From CAWIJK01 sp963836375 (GTDB taxonomy: Bacteria > Actinomycetota > Acidimicrobiia > Acidimicrobiales > RAAP-2): a stretch of 64,000 bases of DNA. Position numbers and translations under genes: made by a program. Within the stretch, counting starts at the first letter, position 1, and each line of letters begins with the position of its first letter. The stretch spans positions 682,001 through 746,000 of the forward strand of contig CAWIJK010000004.1 of assembly GCA_963836375.1 (NCBI GenBank), read 5' to 3'. Below, one piece after another: positions 8,769-16,886 of this stretch. A model generated the notes under the pieces. That model ran no database searches and was not told the origin of the DNA. It was given only the letters and a program-made list of their open reading frames with translations.

Positions 8769-9515
8769 TCAGGTGGCGGCGATGCCGACCACCGGCTTGT
8801 TGAGGGTGATGTTCCCGGTCGAGCCGTAGAAGACGGCGTCGCCGAAGCTGAAGATCCCGCCGTCGGTGGCCGACTCCCAGTAGCCCTGGCCGTCGGGGGT
8901 GGCGGCCATGCCGACCACCGGCTTGTTGAGGGGCTTGCCGCCCATCGAGCCGAAGAAGTTGGCGTCACCGAAGGCGAACAGCCCGCCGTCGGTGGCCACC
9001 TCCCAGTAGCCCCCGCCGTCGGCGGTGGCCGCCAGCCCCGTGATCGGCTGGTTGAGGGGCTTGCCGCCCATCGAGCCGTAGAACTGGGCGTCACCGAAGG
9101 CGAACAGGCCGCCATCGGAAGCCACCTCCCAGTAGCCCTTTCCGTCGGGGGTCGCCGCGATGCCGACCACCGGCTTGTTGAGCGGCTTGCCGCCCATCGA
9201 GCCGTAGAACTGGGCTCCACCGAAGGCGAACAGGCCGCCGTCGGAGGCCACCTCCCAGTAGCCGCCCCCCGAGGCCACCGAGGCCATGCCGACCACCGGC
9301 TTGTTGAGCGGCTTGCCGCCCATCGAGCCGTAGAACTGGGCGTCGCCGAAGGCGAACAGGCCGCCGTCGGAGGCCACCTCCCAGTAGCCCTGGTCGTCGG
9401 GGGTGGCCGCCATGCCGACCACCGGCTGGTTGAGCGGCTTGCCGCCCATCGAGCCGAAGAAGGTGGCCGCCCCGTAGGTGAACATGCCGCCGTCGGCGGC
9501 CACCTCCCAGTAGCC
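8769..9515 (-). repeat. Six tandem 126-bp repeats encoding 42-residue GYW units
   Basis: Five full units and a last one of 38 residues plus the stop form the 3' end of the secreted protein gene. Each unit runs GYWE(V/S)A(S/T/A)DGG...GSMGGKPLN(K/Q)PVVG(M/I)AATPDG. Units 2-4 are the most alike at the DNA level and would allow copy-number change by recombination or misassembly. Confidence 0.9.
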
Positions 9516-11882
9516 CTGGCCGACCTCCACCGCCCCGGTGTCACAGGCCAGGCCCTGGGGCCGGGTCACCCCGCGCTGGTCGGTGGTCGGGCAGTAGTTG
9601 GTGCCGCCCGCCCCGATGACCGGGGAGCCGTGCACCGGGTAGAGGGTCTGGGTCGTCCCCCCGTAGTTGCCCAGCGCGCTCAGCTGCGGGTTGGTACCCA
9701 CCACGTCGCCGATCTGAGGGTTGACGCAGGTGGTGTCGGCCAGGAAATTGTGCCCGGCGCTGTTGTACATGGCCGCCGTCGGGTCACCCGCACAGCTGTT
9801 GGCGTAGATGATCGAGCTGCCGATCGTGCCCCCGCTGGAGGCCGCGTTGTAGACCGCCGATCCCGACGCCGCGCTGTTGGCCACCACGTCGGAGAAGTTG
9901 AGGGTGAGCGGCTCGCCGTCCATGTAGAAGGCCCCGCCCTGGTTCCCGGGCCCGGTCGCGCTGTTGGCGGTGAAGGTCGAGTTGACCGCCAGCACGTTGT
10001 CGTCGCCGTACACCCCGGCGCCGAAGTTGGCCCCGTTCCCCGAGAAGGTGGAGCCGAAGATCTGGGTGGCGTCGTCCACGTAGGCCCCACCACCGGAGTC
10101 ACCGGCGGTGTTGTTGGCCACCGTCGTGGACTGGAGGACTCCACCGTCGTCGAGGTAGAAGCCCCCGCCCCACCCGTTGCCGTCGGCCGCCACCTCGGTG
10201 GCCGTGTTGTTGGTGACGGTGTCGCCGGTGTAGGTGGCCGACAGGCTCTCGTCGTAGACCCCGCCGCCATAGCCGTCGACCGCGGTGTTGCCGGTGATGG
10301 AGGTGTTGGTGACCGACGAGCCACCTCCCGCGAAGATGAAGTCGGTGAAGTCGGTGAAGATGCCGCCCCCCTGGTTGTCCCCGCTGGCCCCCGAAGCGGT
10401 GTTGTTGCTCACGGTTGACGAGTTCAGGGTCAGGGCACCGATGTAGCCACCGAAGATCCCGCCGCCGAAGCCCCCGTCGGTGGCGTCGTTGGCCGTGTTG
10501 CCCGAGACCGTCGTTCCCGAGAGGAAGGCGGAGCCCGAGTAGTAGGTGGAGAGCCCGCCGCCGTCGGCGCCGTCACCCTTGCCCTGAGCGGTGTTGTTGT
10601 TGATGGTGTCACTGCTCAGCACCGGCGCGCAGTCGTAGACGGAGAGACCGCCACCATCGGCGTAGGCGGCCGTCGCGGTGTTGGCCGAGACCGACGAGTT
10701 GCTTATGGCGTCGAGCCCGAAGTCGCAGAAGACACCGCCGCCGTAGGCGCTGTTGTCCGCCACGGTTGAGGTGACGCTGTTGCTGTTGATCTGGGTGCCC
10801 GAGATCGTCGTGGTGTCCTCGACGTCGATCCCGCCGCCCACAGAGCCCTCGTCACCGGTGCTGACCACGTTGCCCGACACCGAGCCCCCGGTGATCTGGG
10901 TCGACCAGGCGGCGTAGATCCCACCACCCTCGGCCTCGTTGTCGGCGCTCGAGGCGGCCAGGTTGCCGTTGACGTTGGTGTTGGTGAGGCTCATCGACCC
11001 GCCGTTGTAGATGCCGCCGCCCTCGGGTCCGCCGTCGGTGTCGTTGGCGGTGTTGGCGTTGACCGTGTCGCCGCTGGCCCAGATGCTGCCGCCTGCGTCG
11101 TAGATGCCGCCGCCCTCCCCGGCTGAGTTGGCGGTGACCGTGGAGTTGCTGAGCTGCAGCAGGTCGCTCTCGTCGGCCACCGCGATGCCGCCACCCTCGT
11201 CGGCGTCGCTGCCCGTGGACGGGGCGACGCCGTCTTGGACGGTGACGCCGTTCACGGTGAGGTTTGACCCGTTGGTGGCGTTGGCCTGCTCGACCAGGAG
11301 CACCCGGTCGGTGGCGCCGGTCATGCCTTGGATCACCGTTGAGGCGGCCCCGGCCCCGTTGATGATGAGCCCGGCCGGGTCACTGGCCACCAGCGAGTAG
11401 GTGGAGGTGACCGCCGAGTCCAGCGTCAGGGTGTAGGTCCCGGCGGGCACGGTGATCGCGATCGGCCCCATGGCCGGATTCGTCGTCCCCTCACTGTTGG
11501 CCTCCTCGATGGCGGCGCGCAGCGAGCAGTTGCCCGAGGCGTCGGCACAGGTGCCGTCACCGGGACTGGCGTCGTCGGTGTCGTTCTGGGTGTTGACCGT
11601 GAACGTCTTGACCGGCGAGGCCAGCTGGGGCGCGGGCCCGAGGAGGGGGTGCGCGGTGTGCGAGGCCTTGGCCGGCGCCAGGGCCGGTGGGAGCACCTGG
11701 GGGCCCTTGGTCTGGGGATGGGGTTGGGCCGCCTTGGTCCCCGACGCTCCGGCCGTCGCCGAGGCCAGCAGGCCGGCCGGCACGGACAGGACGCCGGCCA
11801 GCAGGGCTGCGGCCCCGAGTACACCGACCACTCGGTGCCGGGGGGTCGGTCGAGGACGCGCGGAGTCGACGGGGATGTGCAC
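8769..11882 (-). CDS. Secreted right-handed beta-helix protein with CSLREA-type N terminus and six C-terminal GYW repeats
   Basis: The 1037-residue protein is probably exported and surface-associated. It has an N-terminal signal segment (VVGVLGAAALLAGVLSVPAG, cleavage likely near residue 45). Next come a CSLREA-like motif (NCSLRAAIEEAN near 115-130) and about 600 residues rich in GGG-I/V-Y and N-N-T-A steps typical of parallel beta-helix folds. The last 248 residues are six tandem units of 42 residues (GYWEVASDGGLFAFGDAQFYGS...). Similar GYW...DGG...FGDA units are common in secreted actinobacterial proteins; their function is unknown to me. The start is GTG 11882 behind GAAGAGGTGG. Ligand or role cannot be stated. 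The gene stands alone between two matching hairpins and has its own promoter. Confidence 0.85.
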   Translation of the reverse strand: MHIPVDSARPRPTPRHRVVGVLGAAALLAGVLSVPAGLLASATAGASGTKAAQPHPQTKGPQVLPPALAPAKASHTAHPLLGPAPQLASPVKTFTVNTQNDTDDASPGDGTCADASGNCSLRAAIEEANSEGTTNPAMGPIAITVPAGTYTLTLDSAVTSTYSLVASDPAGLIINGAGAASTVIQGMTGATDRVLLVEQANATNGSNLTVNGVTVQDGVAPSTGSDADEGGGIAVADESDLLQLSNSTVTANSAGEGGGIYDAGGSIWASGDTVNANTANDTDGGPEGGGIYNGGSMSLTNTNVNGNLAASSADNEAEGGGIYAAWSTQITGGSVSGNVVSTGDEGSVGGGIDVEDTTTISGTQINSNSVTSTVADNSAYGGGVFCDFGLDAISNSSVSANTATAAYADGGGLSVYDCAPVLSSDTINNNTAQGKGDGADGGGLSTYYSGSAFLSGTTVSGNTANDATDGGFGGGIFGGYIGALTLNSSTVSNNTASGASGDNQGGGIFTDFTDFIFAGGGSSVTNTSITGNTAVDGYGGGVYDESLSATYTGDTVTNNTATEVAADGNGWGGGFYLDDGGVLQSTTVANNTAGDSGGGAYVDDATQIFGSTFSGNGANFGAGVYGDDNVLAVNSTFTANSATGPGNQGGAFYMDGEPLTLNFSDVVANSAASGSAVYNAASSGGTIGSSIIYANSCAGDPTAAMYNSAGHNFLADTTCVNPQIGDVVGTNPQLSALGNYGGTTQTLYPVHGSPVIGAGGTNYCPTTDQRGVTRPQGLACDTGAVEVGQGYWEVAADGGMFTYGAATFFGSMGGKPLNQPVVGMAATPDDQGYWEVASDGGLFAFGDAQFYGSMGGKPLNKPVVGMASVASGGGYWEVASDGGLFAFGGAQFYGSMGGKPLNKPVVGIAATPDGKGYWEVASDGGLFAFGDAQFYGSMGGKPLNQPITGLAATADGGGYWEVATDGGLFAFGDANFFGSMGGKPLNKPVVGMAATPDGQGYWESATDGGIFSFGDAVFYGSTGNITLNKPVVGIAAT

Positions 11883-11927
11883 GGGGGGGCCACCTCTTCA
11901 CTCGGGCAACGGGAACCGAACTCGACC

Positions 11928-11956
11928 TGTCTAGACCGCGCACCGGCCGGGGTCAA
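11928..11956 (-). promoter_or_regulatory. Candidate promoter of the beta-helix protein gene
   Basis: On the minus strand TTGACC (11951-11956) is followed after exactly 17 bases by TAGACA (11928-11933), about 45 bases before the GTG start. The 17-base spacer contains GCCGGTGCG, part of the arm of the hairpins that flank this gene. Confidence 0.55.
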
Positions 11957-12012
11957 GCGTCAGCCCTGCTCGCAGGCGTGCAACGCCGGTGTGCGACGCC
12001 GGCCGACACGCG

Positions 12013-12041
12013 CACCGGCCGGGCTCTGGGCCCGGCCGGTG
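12013..12041 (-). terminator. Strong GC hairpin downstream of groEL
   Basis: A perfect 12-base-pair stem (CACCGGCCGGGC at 12013-12024 with GCCCGGCCGGTG at 12030-12041) and a five-base loop lie about 50 bases after the groEL stop. It is nearly identical to the hairpin at 8699-8729, differing by one loop base. Confidence 0.6.
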
Positions 12042-12091
12042 ACAACCTCGATCGATGGGCACGACGGCACCGCGGTGGTGCCGGCGCGTGG

Positions 12092-13750
<1,659 letters not shown>

Positions 13751-13865
13751 GCGGGCTCCTCTCGAGTCCTACTGGGGTGGCCACCGGTGGTGGCGGGCGG
13801 GCACGGCTCGCGCCGGGCCCGCCGGACCACCCGGTGGGGTACTGCTGCTCGTTGCTCCTACTTGG

Positions 13866-14159
13866 CTACTTGGCCAGCTTGGCCAGCACGTCGCGGCCCG
13901 AGAGGATCAGCAGGTCCTCCCCGTCCACGGTGATCTCGGTGCCGCCGTACTTGGAGTAGACGACGGTGTCGCCGACGGCCACGTCGAGGGGGATCAGCTC
14001 GCCGGTGTCCTCCGAGCGGCGACCGGGGCCGACGGCCAGGACCTCGCCCTGTTGGGGCTTCTCCTTGGCCGTGTCCGGGATGACCAGCCCAGATGCCGTG
14101 GTCTCCTCGGACTCGCCGGGCCTGACGACGATCCGGTCATCGAGGGGGTGCAGCTTCAT
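13866..14159 (-). CDS. groES: Co-chaperonin GroES (Hsp10)
   Basis: GroES is the heptameric lid of the GroEL chamber. The 97-residue protein has the expected LHPLDDRIVVRPGE start, a mobile loop (ETTASGLVIPDTAKEKPQQG) and the YSKYGGTEI roof region. ATG 14159 is preceded by AAGGAGG at good spacing. The ribosome-binding site lies next to the distal half of the HrcA operator, so repressor binding would block transcription of both genes. Confidence 0.99.
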   Translation of the reverse strand: MKLHPLDDRIVVRPGESEETTASGLVIPDTAKEKPQQGEVLAVGPGRRSEDTGELIPLDVAVGDTVVYSKYGGTEITVDGEDLLILSGRDVLAKLAK

Positions 14160-14182
14160 GGAACGGGCCTCCTTGGCACTCG

Positions 14183-14209
14183 TTAGCACTCTAACCTTGT
14201 GAGTGCCAA
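14183..14209. promoter_or_regulatory. CIRCE element (HrcA operator) of groES-groEL
   Basis: TTAGCACTC, nine bases, GAGTGCCAA: the CIRCE inverted repeat with one mismatch to TTAGCACTC-N9-GAGTGCTAA. It lies 24 bases upstream of the groES ATG. An extra half-site, TTGGCACTC at 14173-14181, is a perfect mirror of GAGTGCCAA at 14201-14209 with a 19-base spacer. Heat-inducible HrcA repression is the known role of this element; hrcA is not in the window. Confidence 0.92.
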
Positions 14210-14267
14210 TGGTAGCGGCCCCCGGCGCCAGCGGCAACCGCGGCCCGGCGCCGGGCGGCCGGGCACC

Positions 14268-14296
14268 TCGACCCTCGGACCCCGCCCGCTTATCCT
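14268..14296 (+). promoter_or_regulatory. Candidate promoter of the SDR / GH13 / flippase operon
   Basis: TCGACC (14268-14273), a 17-base spacer and TATCCT (14291-14296) face the SDR gene, leaving a leader of about 40 bases that ends in GGAGG. It diverges from the groES promoter. Confidence 0.45.
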
Positions 14297-14343
14297 CGTC
14301 GGCGCCGGACGGAGCCACCGCCGGGCGTCGACACGGAGGCAGC

Positions 14344-15240
14344 ATGGCCGAGGGCCGGACCACGACCAGGGGGCCGAGGACGACGGTGACCCCCCGGGGC
14401 CCGCGCCGCAGCGCCGGGGCCACCGGCGGGCGCCGGGCCCCCCGGGCCGCCCGGCGCCACGCGGGAGACCGCCACCTCGGCCGCCCGGCCACCGGGGTGG
14501 TGGTGACCGGCGGGGCCTCGGGCATCGGGCGGGCGGTCTGCCTGGCCCTGGCCGAGGTCGGCCGGCCGGTGGCCGCCTGGGACCTCGACGCCGCCGGGGC
14601 GCGGCGCACGGCACGGCGCTGCACCGACGAGCACGGGGTCCCGGCCATCGGGCTCGGGGTCGACGTCACGGTGACCGAGGCCCTGGGCCCGGCGGTCAAG
14701 CGCTCCCTCGGTGCCCTCGGGTCCGTCGGCGGCCTGGTCCATGCGGCGGGGATCGGCGGGCCGGGGATGGTGACCGACGTCACCGACGAGAGCTGGGACG
14801 CCGTCCTCGACGTCAACCTGCGTGCGGGGGCCCAGCTCACCAAGGCGCTCCACCCCGCCCTCTGCCAGGCCTCGCCGGGTTCGGCCATCGTCTACGTCTC
14901 GTCGATCGAGGGCTTCTTTGGCAACACCTACCTGGCCGCCTACTCGGCCTCGAAGGCAGGGTTGCTCGGGCTCACCCGTTCGGCCGCCCACACGCTCGGG
15001 GGCAACGGGATCCGGGTCAACGCGGTCTGCCCGGGGGCCGTCGACACGCCGCTGCTCGCCCCGTTGCTCGACATCCCCGGCGTCCGCCAGACCCTCGAGG
15101 CCCGGATCCCCCTCGGGCGCGTGGCCCAGCCCGAGGACATCGGCCGGACGGTCCGCTTCCTCCTCTCCGACGACGCCGCCTACATCACCGGGGCCAGCCT
15201 CATCGTCGACGGTGGCCTCACGGCCGTCGCCGGCATCTAG
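14344..15240 (+). CDS. Short-chain dehydrogenase/reductase (SDR family)
   Basis: This classical NAD(P)-dependent SDR has the cofactor loop TGGASGIG (55-62), catalytic Ser in YVSSIEG (187) and Tyr/Lys in YSASK (200/204). It also has the PGAVDTPLL motif and the C-terminal GASLIVDGG. Asp80 at the end of beta-2 (AAWDLDAAG) suggests NAD preference. It resembles FabG-like and sugar/steroid dehydrogenases; the substrate is unknown. ATG 14344 is chosen because GGAGG sits six bases upstream. This leaves an Arg-rich tail of about 50 residues before the Rossmann fold, so a later in-frame GTG around 14497 is possible. It is the first gene of a plus-strand operon; the GH13 gene begins five bases after its stop. 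Confidence 0.88.
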   Translation: MAEGRTTTRGPRTTVTPRGPRRSAGATGGRRAPRAARRHAGDRHLGRPATGVVVTGGASGIGRAVCLALAEVGRPVAAWDLDAAGARRTARRCTDEHGVPAIGLGVDVTVTEALGPAVKRSLGALGSVGGLVHAAGIGGPGMVTDVTDESWDAVLDVNLRAGAQLTKALHPALCQASPGSAIVYVSSIEGFFGNTYLAAYSASKAGLLGLTRSAAHTLGGNGIRVNAVCPGAVDTPLLAPLLDIPGVRQTLEARIPLGRVAQPEDIGRTVRFLLSDDAAYITGASLIVDGGLTAVAGI

Positions 15241-15245
15241 CCACG

Positions 15246-16886
15246 GTGGCCCCCGAGGGCGCGGGTCCCGGCGCCGCCCCGTGGTGGCGCGGCGGGTCGA
15301 TCTACCAGATCTACCCCCGCTCGTTCGCCGACGCCGGGGGCGACGGCATCGGCGACCTGGACGGCGTCATCGAGCACCTCGACCACCTCGAGTGGCTGGG
15401 CGTCGACGGGATCTGGCTCTCGCCGGTCACCGTCTCGCCCGACGCCGACTTCGGCTACGACGTGGCCGACTACTGCGACGTCGACCCCGACTACGGGGAC
15501 CTGGCCACCTTGGACCGCCTGATCGCCGACGCCTCGGCCCGGGGGATCAGGCTCCTGCTCGACCTGGTGCCCAACCACACGAGCGACCGCCACCGGTGGT
15601 TCCTCGACGCGCTGAGCGGTCGCCAGGCCGCCCACCGCGACTTCTACGTGTGGGCGGACCCCGGTCCCGACGGCTCGCCCCCCAACAACTGGGTGAGCAC
15701 CTTCGGCGGCCCGGCCTGGACGCTCGACGAGGCCTCGGGGCAGTACTACCTGCACAACTTCTTACCGGCCCAGCCCGACCTCAACTGGTGGAACGAGGAG
15801 GTCCGCCGGGCCTTCGACGACATCCTGCGCTTCTGGTGGGACCGGGGGATCGCCGGCTTCCGCATCGACGTGTGCAACATGGTCGTCAAGGACGCCGCGT
15901 TGCGCGACAACCCGCCGTCCACCGATGACGACCCGTTCATGGAGCGGGTCTTCGGGCAGCGCTGGACCTACAACGCCAACCGGCCCGAGGTCCACGAGGT
16001 GCTGCGGCGCTGGCGGGCCCTGGCCGACACCTACGACCCGCCGCGCCTGCTGGTTGGCGAGACCAACGTCGAGCGTCTCGAGACCCTGGCCGAGTACTAC
16101 GGCGACGGCCACGACGAGCTGCACCTCGGCTTCAACTTCCCCTTCATCGAGGCGCCGCTCGAGGCCGACGCCCTGCGCCGCATCGTCGAGCGCACCGAAG
16201 AACTCCTCCCCGATGGCGCCTGGCCGGTGTGGACCGGTTCGAACCACGACGTGTCCCGCCTGGCCACCCGGTGGGCCGAGGGCGACCCGGACCGGGCCCG
16301 GGTGGCCCTGTTGGTGCTGCTCACCTTGCGGGGGACCCCGGTCCTCTACCAGGGCGACGAGATCGGCCTGGTCGACGGGCCGATCGGCCGCGAGGACCTC
16401 GTCGACCCGGTCGGCCTGCGCTTCTGGCCCGCCTACCCCGGGCGCGACCCCGAGCGCACCCCGCTCCCCTGGGAACCCGGGCCCGGGGGCGGGTTCAGCC
16501 CCCCGGGGGTGCCGACCTGGCTGCCCATGGCCGACCCGGCCGAGAACAACGTGGCCGACCAGCGGGCTGACCCGACCTCGGTCCTGTGGCTGGTCCGGGA
16601 CCTCTTGGCCCTGCGGCGACGGACCCCGGCCCTGGCCAGCGGCGACTACCGCAGCCTGGCGGCGCCGCCGGGCGCCTGGTGCTACGCCCGGCGGATGCCC
16701 GGCGCCGGGGCCACCGGCCACGGCGCGGTCGTGGCCGCCAACCTGTCGGCCTCGGCGGTCACCGTCGAGGTGGGCCCGGGCCGCGTCGCTCTCGCCACCG
16801 ACCGGCGCCGCGACGGCGACGCCGTGGACGGGCCGCTGCACCTCGGACCCTACGAGGGCGCGGTGCTCGTCGGCGGCCGGCGGTGA
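15246..16886 (+). CDS. GH13-family alpha-glucosidase / oligo-1,6-glucosidase
   Basis: This glycoside hydrolase family 13 enzyme of about 546 residues hydrolyses or transfers alpha-glucosyl units of malto- or isomalto-oligosaccharides or sucrose-like sugars. The start of the barrel is WWRGGSIYQIYPRSFAD. Conserved region I is DLVPNHTS (106-113). The nucleophile is D208 in GFRIDVCNM, the acid/base E272 in LLVGETNV and the transition-state stabiliser D335 in GSNHDVSR. No signal peptide is seen, so it is probably cytosolic. GTG 15246 is the first initiator after the SDR stop but has a poor Shine-Dalgarno. The stop overlaps the next gene as GTGA. Confidence 0.9.
   Translation: MAPEGAGPGAAPWWRGGSIYQIYPRSFADAGGDGIGDLDGVIEHLDHLEWLGVDGIWLSPVTVSPDADFGYDVADYCDVDPDYGDLATLDRLIADASARGIRLLLDLVPNHTSDRHRWFLDALSGRQAAHRDFYVWADPGPDGSPPNNWVSTFGGPAWTLDEASGQYYLHNFLPAQPDLNWWNEEVRRAFDDILRFWWDRGIAGFRIDVCNMVVKDAALRDNPPSTDDDPFMERVFGQRWTYNANRPEVHEVLRRWRALADTYDPPRLLVGETNVERLETLAEYYGDGHDELHLGFNFPFIEAPLEADALRRIVERTEELLPDGAWPVWTGSNHDVSRLATRWAEGDPDRARVALLVLLTLRGTPVLYQGDEIGLVDGPIGREDLVDPVGLRFWPAYPGRDPERTPLPWEPGPGGGFSPPGVPTWLPMADPAENNVADQRADPTSVLWLVRDLLALRRRTPALASGDYRSLAAPPGAWCYARRMPGAGATGHGAVVAANLSASAVTVEVGPGRVALATDRRRDGDAVDGPLHLGPYEGAVLVGGRR

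Noticed and set aside
8769..9515. Regularly spaced repeats taken as a possible CRISPR array
   Set aside because: Units are 126 bases with no unique spacers, stay in one reading frame and encode 42-residue protein repeats.
8699..12041. The two matching hairpins as terminal repeats of an insertion sequence
   Set aside because: No transposase lies between them, they are direct rather than inverted copies of a self-complementary element, and no target duplication is visible. Both lie where terminators belong.
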